The translations under genes and the position numbers were made by a program. From positions 22,938,657 to 23,002,656 of the forward strand of contig OZ024858.1 of NCBI GenBank assembly GCA_964017155.1: a stretch of 64,000 nucleotides of DNA, given 5' to 3'. This document shows, in pieces, positions 51,047 to 64,000 of the stretch. The DNA is from Oasisia sp. SBJ-2009. Its lineage: Eukaryota; Annelida; Polychaeta; Sabellida; Siboglinidae. How positions within the stretch are numbered: position 1 is the first letter of the stretch; every line of letters starts with the position of its first letter. The notes beneath the pieces are model-generated. The model searched no databases, was not told the origin of the DNA, and worked only from the letters and a program-made list of their open reading frames with translations.

Positions 51047-53224
51047 CTATTTCTTCCTGGCGTTGCTGTGAGTTTTCTCGTGAGCCCTACGTTGATGCGG
51101 AAGCGTAAACGTTCGTCCACATATAGTGCAGGTATGAGGCTTAACACCACTGTGTGACTTTTCATGTGTCCTAATCTGACTTGAAGTCACAAATGATTTC
51201 CCGCAAATGGAACATGTATAAGGCTTCACATTCGTATGTATTCGTTTATGAACATCCAGCGCACTAGCCTGTGCAAAGGAAGTTCCACACACACCACAAG
51301 AATATGGTTTCTCGCCTGTGTGAGATTTTGTGTGAGTTTTAAGGCGTTCAGAACTTTTGAATGCTTTGCCGCATGTTTCACATATATAAGGCTTATCATC
51401 CGAGTGAATAATCATGTGTTGGCGAAGACCAGTGAGTCTTTTAAATGCCTTTCCACATGTAACACAAAGATGTGATTTTATTCCTGTGTGTGTCTTGTTG
51501 TGTTGCCCGAGATGCCGTTCGCTAACAAACGATTTCTCACACAGAGAACATGGGAATATCCTTTCGCTCAGATGTGACAGTTCGTGAGATTTAAGAGCAA
51601 GCGCACACTTGAAAGACTTACCGCACTTATCACACACTTGAGGCCTTTTGCCTGTGTGCGTCAACATGTGGTATCTAAGACTGCCTCCATTTTTATAGGT
51701 CTTTCCGCATGATTTGCAAGAGAACGGCCTTTCTCCCGTGTGGACTATATTATGCTTCTTACGACCAGACGAAGTACGAAACAATTTACCGCAGGTGCAA
51801 CATGGATATCTTCTGACGTCATGAAAGTGAGAGTGCACTTTCAGATGAGCCGAACTAACGAACACCCTGTTACATTTGCCACACTTGTACGGCATTATCA
51901 GGGAAGGCGTTGGATCCTCACTGTTCGTGGCACCCAGTGTAGTGTTCAATGTGTCACACTTTTCCGCGTTTTCCCGGCAACGTTTCTGTCTGTGTCGTTT
52001 CATGAAATATACTTTCGGAAACAACTGTCCGCACACAGGACAGGGATAGGATTTAACGCCGGTGTCAGCCAAAGTAACCGCGCACACATCTGCGTAAGCG
52101 AGTTCCGTCCGGTTGACTGTAACATGGCCAGTGTCGCATGTATGCTTCCGTTTGTGCACCTTCAAAGAATTTTTTGTTTTGTACCACCATCCGCACACTG
52201 AACAGGTGTAGTGTATAACATTGGCGTCGTGCACTGTCTTGTGTTGTTTCAGATTGTAACCACACAGAAACGTCTTTCCACAAGTGTCACAACGGTACGG
52301 TGTTTCATTACTTGCCGGATTTCGGTCACGTTTATGGTAACTGTCATTTGTGACAATGTTGAGATCACTTGTCCTTGACGGTTTCTTGATGGTAATCAAA
52401 TGGTTTTCTTCTGCCCCAATATCTGATACACTATAATCTTCAGTGTCACTAGAATCTCTCATGTCATCATCACATTCTCGCAAGTCGTCACAGTCTGTCA
52501 CGTCACACGACTTCACCATGAATTTTGTTTTCTTCTGTCCATCAACGTTTACCTGTGTCGCTAGAATTACAACTTTCTGTGCTTTGACTTTAGTTTTGTC
52601 ACTGTCACATGACACACCCGCTTGAAGTAAACTGTCACATGATATACCCGCTTGAAGTACACTGTCATATGACACACTCGCTTGAACTACACTGTCACAT
52701 GATGTATCCACTTCATGTACACTGTTTAGTGCAAGTGTCTCGACGTAAATGTCATCTCGGTCATAGTCCTCCGGTTTCACAGCATTTACTTCTTGAAGAC
52801 TTGTCTCTGCAAAGTTCAGCTTTCCACCGTCTTCACGTGGGTCACTGCCCTGACTGGACTGTGTCGCGTCAGATAATTTCACTGTGAATCTAGTTGTCCC
52901 AGTGGCGTCCTGTATGGGAACAATGACTACTTTTCGTGCCCTCGTCTTCCCGTGGCTGCGACTACAGGAGGGGAGATCACTCGCAGTGTCAGAACCACCG
53001 AGTGCATTTGTCTTTCCAGCACACAGAGACCCGCCAAAGTTGTAGATGTCTTTCAGAACCACTATGCATTCTTTCAATTTCACTTTGTCAGTATCTCCAT
53101 TACCACACTGATTTTTTGGGGACTTCATCTGTTCCTCAGTGTCACTTATGTTGGCCTCATCAGGTAGTTTCTCTCGCCTCTGCTCCCTGCTCACAACACA
53201 TGCGATCACAATACCTGCAATCAC
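51047..53224 (-). CDS. ZNF-4, C2H2 zinc-finger protein with 13 fingers, start unresolved
   Basis: A paralogue with an open frame to about 53224. The two usual methionines are changed (REQRRE for RMRQ and NISDTEE for NMSDTDK), and the shared ATGG first exon is not found upstream because the 5' flank has been replaced. A TTGCAG|GT acceptor is kept at about 53217, so an unidentified upstream exon may supply the start. Otherwise the first ATG is at about 53128 (MKSPKNQCG). Three decamers, motif copies A and B and a shortened acidic linker are present. Thirteen fingers occupy about residues 307-720 of the open frame; finger 3 is C2HC. Between fingers 3 and 4 is a unique insert (NSEDPTPSLIMPYKC). 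Fingers 12-13 match the other copies. The frame is intact, so the protein region is probably still used. Confidence 0.82.
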   Translation of the reverse strand: MIAGIVIACVVSREQRREKLPDEANISDTEEQMKSPKNQCGNGDTDKVKLKECIVVLKDIYNFGGSLCAGKTNALGGSDTASDLPSCSRSHGKTRARKVVIVPIQDATGTTRFTVKLSDATQSSQGSDPREDGGKLNFAETSLQEVNAVKPEDYDRDDIYVETLALNSVHEVDTSCDSVVQASVSYDSVLQAGISCDSLLQAGVSCDSDKTKVKAQKVVILATQVNVDGQKKTKFMVKSCDVTDCDDLRECDDDMRDSSDTEDYSVSDIGAEENHLITIKKPSRTSDLNIVTNDSYHKRDRNPASNETPYRCDTCGKTFLCGYNLKQHKTVHDANVIHYTCSVCGWWYKTKNSLKVHKRKHTCDTGHVTVNRTELAYADVCAVTLADTGVKSYPCPVCGQLFPKVYFMKRHRQKRCRENAEKCDTLNTTLGATNSEDPTPSLIMPYKCGKCNRVFVSSAHLKVHSHFHDVRRYPCCTCGKLFRTSSGRKKHNIVHTGERPFSCKSCGKTYKNGGSLRYHMLTHTGKRPQVCDKCGKSFKCALALKSHELSHLSERIFPCSLCEKSFVSERHLGQHNKTHTGIKSHLCVTCGKAFKRLTGLRQHMIIHSDDKPYICETCGKAFKSSERLKTHTKSHTGEKPYSCGVCGTSFAQASALDVHKRIHTNVKPYTCSICGKSFVTSSQIRTHEKSHSGVKPHTCTICGRTFTLPHQRRAHEKTHSNARKK

Positions 53225-54298
53225 AACACCTGCATTACGTCAAGAAATGTCTATGCAAAATGAGAAAAATAAATCATACATGAGAGGTAACGGCGGATAG
53301 CGCATGCAGAGTGATGCCATAAGTCCGTTAGACCTTTGGCCAAAGGGACTAAAAATTACTTTCACACTGCAACATTTGCATCCTCGCAAGACAGAGGTCT
53401 TTGAAATGTGGTACCATAAAAAGACTTCGCCAGTTGTGACTGTGTCAGCCGAGGTTAAAACTATATTCGAGTTATCCTTAGGCAGCCATTTTCCTTCATT
53501 AAATGCCAGGTTTTCTTCTACTAGGGTATTCAGCATTTTAAACGTTAATTAGCCCGATCATGTCAGCTATAAAATAGGGGTCTAGGCTTGCTGCATTGTG
53601 CAATACACCCTAACCCTATAATAGTAGAGAGAGCAAAACGTAGCTTCCTGCATTGTGCAATACACACACCCTAACCCTATTTTTTTATAGTAGACCAGTC
53701 ACGACAAGCTGTGGGCCCCAAAGCTGGCATGGACCATGGTCCAATTAATTAGCTTTTATTCTCATGTGCTATATAAAATTCAAATACCCATTTTCCCCAC
53801 AATCCAATCTCTAACCAGACACCACTTAATTTAAGCTGGTACTCGCTTAATCAGCCGCAGCGACCCCTGGCTTGCGACTCCGCAGCGACCCCTGGCTTGC
53901 GACTGCGAGTGAATGAACCTCAAACACAACTGTGAGCGATAATACGATATTTTACCAGTAGCATCAAATATAATAATGTTTAATTATTCAGATGTACACA
54001 AGACGTTTTCAGAATTGTGATGAATAGAACTATCTGCAAAAATACATACATAACGCGATCTAAATCCAACGCGCGGACGTCAAACATTAAGCGCTTACGA
54101 TTTTTAATGGGGTGTCCCTTTTTAAAGAGCCCTTCTAAAAAGCGGACAACAACCCGGCGGAGCAGGCGGTCCCACATTAAGTTGACGACCATTGCGGTGC
54201 GCACAAGCATTAATATTTTTTTATTAAATTTAATAATAATATTTTTAATCAGACAAAAAATATACACAGATAAAAAGTGTAAGTGTATTGGTTAATAC
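53225..54298. other. Replaced 5' flank of ZNF-4, no gene called
   Basis: Not homologous to the 5' flanks of ZNF-1 to ZNF-3. A minus-strand frame of 98 codons (53536-53240, starting MLNTLVEENLAFNEGKWLP) overlaps an 82-codon plus-strand frame and has no recognised motif. Repeats of TGCATTGTGCAATACAC occur at 53591 and 53649. A 28-bp unit (GCAGCGACCCCTGGCTTGCG) is duplicated at 53857-53905. 53925-54120 resembles the dispersed repeat of 24655. Confidence 0.5.
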
Positions 54299-54303
54299 AC
54301 ACA

Positions 54304-54334
<31 letters not shown>

Positions 54335-54341
54335 TCACACA
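54299..54341. repeat. (ACGC)n microsatellite
   Basis: About eight tandem ACGC units flanked by CACACA. Confidence 0.95.
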
Positions 54342-55652
54342 CAGGTTTATATAATGTAATAGTAATACCACGGTCAACCAACTATAAACTACTAAAACAA
54401 ACTGTTACACATAATAAAACCTGAATGATTGCCAGAAACAGCAGATTCAACATGGACAACATGGATATCAGTGTAGTCTCAAATACCCAAGCATGTCACA
54501 AAGATGTCTGACTCCCTAAAGTATTATTTTAAACTTATATAATCAACTGATAAATGAATAATATAGCTTCCTCGATCACTTGCCATCTGGCGCCTGCTGG
54601 CTTGGTTGGCGAACTCGTTAGATATAAAAGTAGTAAATAATTTTCACATAATTATTACATAAGATTACATCCCAAAGTAAAATGTAATACAAATGATACT
54701 ATGTTGGTCTGTTTCAACGAAGTGACTATGCAACATGTTACAACAGGTGTCAGTATAACAATTTAACTACAATTGATCTGTTATGGTTTTCCGCATAGAC
54801 AGCTTGCATATTTTATTCCAAGATGTCAGGAAATAATCTACAACCTTACAAATAGGATGTAAGGGCTTTTAAAAATACACTATGATATATATATATATAT
54901 ATATACTCTCACCTTTTATGGGGTAAATAATTCGTTCAGCATGCAAACTGTAACAAGTGCATAGTACTGCATAACAGTTAACTTTATATATGCAGTGTAT
55001 TCTATGCAATGACAAACATTGTATATACAGTAGATTAATAAATGTTTATTTGTTACACAAATCATGCAATATACAGGGCTACAATATATTGAGTGATCTG
55101 CTATATACATTTACTGTATTAAAATGCATTAGATATAGAAATATAATAAACACACCTCACCTAGCTTTAACACAGTTCCTATACATATAGAATATATATA
55201 TATATGTTTATATATATTATATATAAATATATATCATCACATCAAGAAATAATTTACATACATGCAAACAAAAATCTATAAAGTTGCTCAGAGCATGACA
55301 CTATACTTAACAATTGCACAAACTATGCGCATTTGACAAATCATTTGCGAAAATGGCATCTTTGTCGTGGACTCACAATTAGTACCTATCAAAGACATGA
55401 TCTTCACATTCTCACTGCCTTTGACATTTTGAATTAAATATATGTGACCGTATTACGATATTTATGCAACGATCCTATGCTTTCTAATATTTTGTAAATA
55501 TCACCATGACGACTGAGGATTACCTAGGCATCCCGTCAGGTGGTGGATATTTCTGCTATTTAATACGAATTTTAATTATGATCCACGGATTCTGATAATG
55601 TTCATGATTGCAGTGAAATCGTAATTGTTTAGAAAGACAAACTGACATACAC
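54342..55652. other. 3' flank of ZNF-5 block
   Basis: From about 54570 it aligns with the other 3' flanks (GATCACTTGCCATCTGGC, CACCTCACCTAGCTTTAACA). It includes TA tracts (54885-54903 and 55190-55235) and the 3' UTR of ZNF-5. Confidence 0.7.
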
Positions 55653-58465
<2,813 letters not shown>

Positions 58466-58908
58466 TATCTCTGACCCAGACCAGAGCCTTTTTTAAACTG
58501 TTGGACCCACAGAGTTAGATCATTAATCATTCCCCTATAGGCTAGAGTGATAAGCTGGCCCGCTGCAGTGAAGCCGCTGTGGACCACTGGCGATAATTCA
58601 CTAGCACAGCCATAGCATGGCAGAAAGTGCCGTACTCACAGGCAGGATATAGAATAGAACTGGGGTAGGGATCTAAATATTGGTCACAGTGGTTCCTCGG
58701 CTATGTGAATAATGATCCAGTGGGATGGGTTATAGCCTCCAGCTTAGTCATTAGGGGAAGGGTTGTGAGCTGGAAATGAGTTTAACCTGAGGTCAATATC
58801 CCAGATGGCTACTCTGTCTCTGGCCAGTTCGGTGGTTGACACTGATGTGAACAACGTTAATCCATTTAGGGACATGCTGGCTACAATAGTCATTGTGAAC
58901 TAGCAAGT
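58466..58908. other. Upstream of ZNF-5, no gene seen
   Basis: A single-copy-looking stretch between the minus-strand ZNF-5 first exon and the plus-strand THAP-like exon. It may hold the ZNF-5 promoter and 5' UTR. No clear core promoter element is visible. Confidence 0.4.
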
Positions 58909-59260
58909 ATGGTTATTTCCTGTGTAGCGTACAACTGTACCAACCGACAGAAAACAGGATCCAGAGTCTCTTTCCACAGGTGAGAATCTGAGTTATACAA
59001 TATAGAGCTTAGGTTATAGTCTGCGAACATATTTATGTTCCACTGTAATTAATTTAGGAAATGAATAGTTTTAAGACATTACAGTCATATGAAAATTGAT
59101 CAACAATAATACATGTTGGATGAATTATGTACCAAATCGATTTTTAATAATATTACAGTAGCCTAATTATAATATGGTACTATTTTATGACTACTAATTA
59201 TTGATAATGGGTACTGCCTTCTGCAGATTCCCAGATGAAAAGAAGACCTGAATGCCGAGC
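58909..59260 (+). pseudogene. THAP-domain gene fragment, frameshifted in exon 2
   Basis: The start of a THAP-type C2CH zinc-finger domain, a DNA-binding fold of host factors and of P/Kolobok-type transposases. Exon 1 (58909-58979) encodes MVISCVAYNCTNRQKTG and then SRVSFH, with the expected Cys-x4-Cys and the SFH block. It ends at a good donor (CACAG|GTGAG). The acceptor CTGCAG|A at 59226 continues in frame with RFPDEKKT and then meets TGA. A one-base shift would continue the expected Arg/Lys-rich stretch, so exon 2 is frameshifted. The later Cys/His ligands and the AVPTIF box are not found. It could be a decayed host gene or an old transposon. Confidence 0.65.
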
Positions 59261-60290
59261 AAAGTGAAAGGGAAACTGTGGTCATTTTAAGGAAACCTGT
59301 TACCATGACATCCCTGCTGTTTTGTTGTAGTTTGTCTAATTTTATTTATTTATTGTTATTACTATTGCCACTATCTTAATATTACTACTTTTCTACCTTT
59401 TCTACTACTGTTGTTGTTAGTAATGTTGGCAGCTCTGTTTTGTTGTTGTTTTCCCTATTCTCTCATCCACTTTGCATGGTCTGTTTTTTAATCTGTAAAA
59501 TTGTAATTAATTATATAGGTGTGGGTGTTCTCTCCAATGTCTTTGGAGGACGGGCTTCAGTTGGTTGATTTTTAAATGACTTTTTTGTAAAACACCACAA
59601 CAATTGTGGATCTGGTAGAACAACAAATTAAATAGTACTAAGCTGTACTCACCCCTCACACAGCGAGACACTCTATACTAAGTATAAGCCTGTTGATTTG
59701 TTTCATACTGGCATATCAGAGAGGCAAATGTTTGAACACATTGTACACAAGTAACAATTAAACAACACTGGCTAACTGATGTCTGTAAATAAATAATGTG
59801 ATAATTATGTAGAAAACTTGGTGCAGTCCTATGTATATACAGGCACTGCAGTTGCCTTTCTGCCGTGCTATAGCCTGGCTGTCACCAGCCGTGTTGACTT
59901 CAAAGTATCATGTGTCAACTGATAGCGGCCAAGCTATCTTGTTCTACTGGCAGCGTGTTCTATTTATATCTATGGTTGGACAACACACTTTCATATTTGT
60001 TATGACCTGATAGGCCATTGTGCTTCAATACTATTTGGCGGATTCTTTCTATGCATTCAGAGTCGAAACAAGCATCAAAACGACATGGCATTCTCTTACT
60101 ACTATCTTAGTGACTAAGAAATTAAGAATAAGTTATTCCTTTAAGAGCACTATTCAGACTTTCCATTATTCCACCTTTTAGATATAACTAGCTCTTTTGC
60201 ACGCATTACTGTTACATGCACAAATTACGGTTCTGATACATTGCAATGCACACAAAACGAAAAAAAAACCATTATATATATATTTCTAAT
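59261..60290. other. Intergenic DNA, no gene seen
   Basis: T-rich and short-frame DNA. Nothing recognisable was found on either strand. Confidence 0.5.
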
Positions 60291-61360
60291 TTTTCCTGTT
60301 CCCCCGCCTGTATCTTCAGCATGTTGAAGCTAGGCGGTATTCTTCTTCTCTTCTTCTCTTTAAAAAAAAAAATAATATATATTAAAAAAGTGCATGTTAA
60401 AAACAGTAGTTCCGATGAGTTATGCCTTAAGTTAAGGTCTGTAGTAGAGCGTAGAGCTGTCACGCTCAAGGCACTGTTTGAAAGCCTCTATGGAGGGAGC
60501 ATTTATTGTTTGGACTGTGAGTTTGTTCCAGGGTTCTATAGTGCTTATGAAGAATGAGTGTTTGTATGCTTGTAGTCGGGAGCGTTGAATTCTGAGTTGT
60601 AAGGGGTGCCCTCTACGCCCAACCGCTAGATGTTCTATGGCACAGTGGGTACGCGCTGGCTGGGTGTATTTGCTGAGAGGGATGTCTATTAAGTTGTGTT
60701 GGATTTTGTACATCATAGTGAGTCTAGCTGTGTGTCTGCGGTGTTCTAAGGTCTGCCATTGCAATTGGTTCATCATTTCAGTTGGGCTACTGTGGCGGCG
60801 CCAGGCACTGTGTACGTATCTGGCTGCACGCCTCTGCACCATTTCCATATTATTTATATTGTGTTTTGTAGTTGGCTCCCAGACAGTGGAGGCATATTCT
60901 AGTGTGGGTCTGACATAGGTTTCATAGCAGTATGATTTGACTGGTTTTGGGTAGTTGCTGGTATTGCGTCTAAGAAATGCGAGGGTACTATTTGCTTTCT
61001 TTGTGATTGCGTCTACATGATGATTCCAGGACAGTTTGCTATTGATGTTTATGCCTAGGTGTTTTGCAGTGTTGTGTATGCGTTCTCCATGATTGGTTGC
61101 CCTTTGTCTGGCTTTCTCCTGCTTCGATTTGGGGATATGGTCTATGGCTAGAGATAGTTTGTGGTTGTGGATATAGTAGTCATAGTTGATAGGTTTAACT
61201 TTATTCGTGATCCTTAGTGTTTAGTGCATCATCCAGGTCTATTCCCATTCGGTAAGCCTGTTGAGGTCTTCCTGCAGGCGCACTGCGTCTTCCTCGCCAC
61301 TGATTCTGGCTTACAACAAACTGTCATCTGCAAATAGTTTGATTTGTGATGGAAGAAGAA
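60290..61360 (-). pseudogene. Jockey/CR1-group LINE polymerase, 3' half
   Basis: On the minus strand the fragment begins inside the palm domain (LPSQIKLFADDSLL, about 61350). It continues with LQEDLNRLTEWE and, after a frame change near 61215, runs open through RITNKVKPINYDYYIHN, TKKANSTLAFLRRN, YVRPTLEYASTVWEP and VQRRAARYVHSAWRR to LERDSSTLYYRP and a stop at 60432. It ends with a T/A-rich tail (60360). The C-terminal half is uninterrupted over about 770 bp, so the insertion is fairly young. It is 5'-truncated at about 61360. Confidence 0.88.
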
Positions 61361-61631
61361 CAGAATGCCAGTCACTCAGACTCAGAGTCTCAGTCTTACA
61401 CTTCGCCTTCGGTCTTGGTTTCTTGGAGACAGCCACAGGGATAATCACAGAGGTTTTTCAAGGCAGAAACACGTCTTTACGACTTTGTTTTTCACTCCGT
61501 CAGTCTACGGATCCACGCCTACATGCCAGGGCGATAATAAATATGTTTCAGCTGCCATATAAGTAATCTATATAATAATACTTACCATAAGGCATAACAA
61601 ACATTTTACACTAGTCAGACGTGCAGAAGAC

Positions 61632-62413
61632 GGTACTTTTGCAGTTTAGGCCCGCACCTCGAAATAAAACATCAAAATGATCACCTACGATGACCAAACT
61701 TCGCAGGGCGTATCTACTACACCTGTACTATGCGTATGGACTTGTCACGTGATCCAAAAATTATAATTAATCCCTGACATCGATCAAAATGTGTAAGTAA
61801 ATAACGCGCTTTCCTTGGCGCCACCTGACGGAGTTCACTGTAGCAGTAGGGCACAGAGCACAGTTGATTTTCCCATTGGCGGCCATGTTAACGTTTTGTC
61901 AGATTATAAGGAAACTGGACCTGAGAAAAAATCTAAATTTTAACACAATCACTGCAGTCATGTCACTGATATACTGATCAAATTTCGTCAAAAAAGCATA
62001 TCTCAGGCTCTTTTAAAATGCATGCATGTGTTCTGCCCCTCAAAATTGACCAAACTTAGCACGCTTTTCTGCATTCGCAGGGTCATGTAAGAAAAAATGG
62101 CTAAAAATCACTACGCCAACTACACTCTGCCTAACATGCGTCATTGCACTGCAGATATATCATAGCACTGAACCTACTAGTATGCCTGTCCTACTGTACT
62201 CATTTCACATAAAAAGAATTTTTCAAAATCTCAAATAACACCATTATTAAGGTACTACATTCGTATGGGTTACACCACGAAGTCTAACTGTGCTCTGACC
62301 CCAGTAGTGACTCGGCGAGGGAAGCGCATCATTTTGATGGTTTTTTCGAGGTGCGGGCCTAAACTGCAAAAGTACCGTTTTTTCGAGGTGCGGGCCTAAA
62401 CTGCAAAAGTACC
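61632..62413. mobile_element. Inverted-repeat element with duplicated right end
   Basis: The left end GGTACTTTTGCAGTTTAGGC continues for about 50 bp and is matched in inverse at the right (62325-62376). The last 37 bp of the right end are repeated in tandem (62340-62376, 62377-62413). The same GCAGTTTAGGCCCGCACCTC core occurs in the zinc-finger block flanks at 24702, 37695 and 44838. No coding frame is seen. Confidence 0.7.
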
Positions 62414-62994
62414 CACAAGAGTTTTTCAAAGTAATGTTAACTGGAAAGTGTCCGCAAAAGCTGCAAACGTGTCTTATTGGATTATCTAGATCCAAAGACG
62501 GTGCCGGAGTTCGCGCAACGTCGTTCTGTTAACAAAGAATATGCACGAGCAGTATACTGCTGGATGAATTGCACGTGGTAAACCACTTTCCACTTCCGGC
62601 AAAATATTGTGAAATTATTGTCTTGGGATGATAGAAAATGTGCTTAATAATTACTACACGAACTGTGGCGTAAACGAAACTGTAGCGTACGTATGCGTAT
62701 TGTTGCCTAAAAACTGAAATAGTAACGTCGTTATCACATTATGTGCATCACGTTTGGGCAATAGTGTGTTGAAATTACAGCCAAATGACTGTCAAATAAA
62801 GCTAGCTAGGTCGGTGCTAGCAAGTCGGAGCTGTTGTTTTCTGGGGCCTGGGGGAGCTGTCTGCGGCGATTTGTCTCGAGATACCTCGGCCTGCTCCGAG
62901 TTGTATTGGAATGAGTTGTCCATCACATTAATTCGATGCATTTTGATAACGGAGTCCTTTTGATAATCAGAATTTCATGTGTGATTGTGCACGA
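62414..62994. other. Intergenic DNA, no gene seen
   Basis: 62445-62500 weakly resembles the continuation of the dispersed repeat at 24800 (CCGCAAAACTACAAAC). The remainder holds no recognisable feature. Confidence 0.45.
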
Positions 62995-63310
62995 TTAACC
63001 AGACTCCGTGAGGTGGCAGCAATTTTCAGCCCTTTAACTCCGCATAGGGAATTAATGGGCTGCTGGACGGCCTTACCCCAGATTAGGGTAGAGAGTAGAG
63101 ACACTGATTGGCTCTCAGGCCAACTATGAAATAAACATTTAAATAATCCCATAATGGTATTCTATAAAAAAAAAGTATTCAGCATTGAACTTATATTAAC
63201 ACCCACAAAATAAACATTTGCAGTTGTTTATAAAATAGGAATTATGGCAGGATTAACCAGTATCCATGAGGATTGTTTAGCCCCATACGGATAATATTCA
63301 AAAGCCAGCA
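62995..63310. repeat. Second copy of the 12.7-13.3 kb dispersed repeat
   Basis: It begins CCAGACTCCGTGAGGTGGCA, as in the tandem copies at 12719-13006, and continues through CTTACCCCAGATTAGGGTAG and the shared 'GCAGTTGTTTATAAAATA' region. Confidence 0.88.
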
Positions 63311-64000
63311 AAGTAAATGTGATTGCTGTCTGCAGGTATTGACTGGCTGGCAATCTTATGAAATGCTGACATTAGTGATTAGGGTCTGTAGGATGAATCT
63401 ACTTCGGGCAGCCTAACTACTTTGTAAACCCAACTTGACATAAATTCAACTGTCGAAAACATATAAAATTGTTTGCGAACTTGTCTTTATAATATATACA
63501 GCCTATGCCATTCGATTTTATGTGCATCAAGACAAGTCATATATGTTCTAGACGATATGTTCTAAATTTATTTAAAGGTTTTCATGTGTAATTCTCACAC
63601 TTAAATCTTGATAGCGATTAGTGGATATTAGCACTATTGTCGGCACTCTTTGTGATACACAATTCACGTCATTTGCACATTTTAAACATTACTTATTATC
63701 TTTTTAGGGGAAATATCGTCCATAATTATATTATGGACAAATTATACCGACTCAGTAGTTTCAACTACTAAAATGAGGTCAATGATAGCTTTATGCAAAG
63801 ACACGTCCATGCGTCATTTGGACGGGTAAAACCCGAATGGATCGAAATATGGGTGGACGGATTGTAGACGGTTAAAAAATGAAGGCACAAAAAAGATCTC
63901 TGAAGCCATAGATATTGTCATTTATGCCTAAAAAGTCAATGTAAATGGTGTCACATGTGTGTTTGTATTCCATTTCAGGTCATCAAGCATTCTAAAAAAT
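63311..64000. other. AT-rich intergenic DNA, no gene seen
   Basis: No frame with a recognisable domain, no RNA gene and no transposon end visible. Confidence 0.5.

Noticed and set aside
53585..53690. Telomere-like CCCTAACCCTA words
   Set aside because: Only two units each, embedded in a short duplicated sequence; not an interstitial telomere array.
61349..61447. Small acidic ORF starting MEEEQNASHSDSES
   Set aside because: Its start overlaps the end of an antisense LINE polymerase, and there is no splice or other support.

Overview
ORGANISM AND CONTENT. The window is animal nuclear DNA. It has GT-AG introns, AT-rich intergenic DNA with long TA and CA microsatellites, CR1/L2/jockey-like LINE remnants, hAT-like and TTAA-target DNA transposons, a Ty3-like integrase remnant and tandem C2H2 zinc-finger genes. 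A two-exon DED plus death-domain gene (FADD type) makes it metazoan. A mollusc or other lophotrochozoan is my best guess from the repeat mix and the lineage-specific zinc-finger expansion, but nothing here proves the phylum. LAYOUT. 1-5 kb: AT-rich DNA with one CG-rich patch (about 1.1-1.4 kb) that may be a promoter with a small first exon. 5.35-6.75 kb: a 30-bp satellite. 7.4-8.5 kb: the FADD-like gene on the minus strand. 10-14.6 kb: microsatellites, a LINE relic, a triplicated 95-bp repeat and a broken Ty3-like integrase. 15-58.5 kb: a cluster of five head-to-tail C2H2 zinc-finger genes, all on the minus strand (called ZNF-1 to ZNF-5 here; stops at 15251, 32236, 39900, 51047 and 55653). Each sits in a duplicated block whose 3' and 5' flanks can be recognised. 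One further block (about 46.5-47.3 kb) keeps the flank but has lost its gene. The spaces between blocks have filled with transposons, several nested in one another. 58.5-64 kb: a broken THAP exon, another LINE fragment and dispersed inverted-repeat elements. MAIN STORY. All five zinc-finger genes have long uninterrupted reading frames. They share an unrecognised N-terminal region in which one motif of about 27 residues occurs twice, on either side of a coding minisatellite of 10-residue units (5, 1, 10, 3 and 8 copies in the five genes). An acidic linker and 11-13 fingers follow. The last two fingers have the same DNA-contact residues in every copy, while fingers 5-10 differ mainly at the contact positions. 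This is the pattern of a young, diversifying DNA-binding array. Shared splice signals place a tiny first coding exon about 100-130 bp upstream in four of the five genes. LIMITS. Family names come from motifs I can read, not from searches. Transposon ends are given only where inverted repeats, target duplications or a paralogous empty site are visible.
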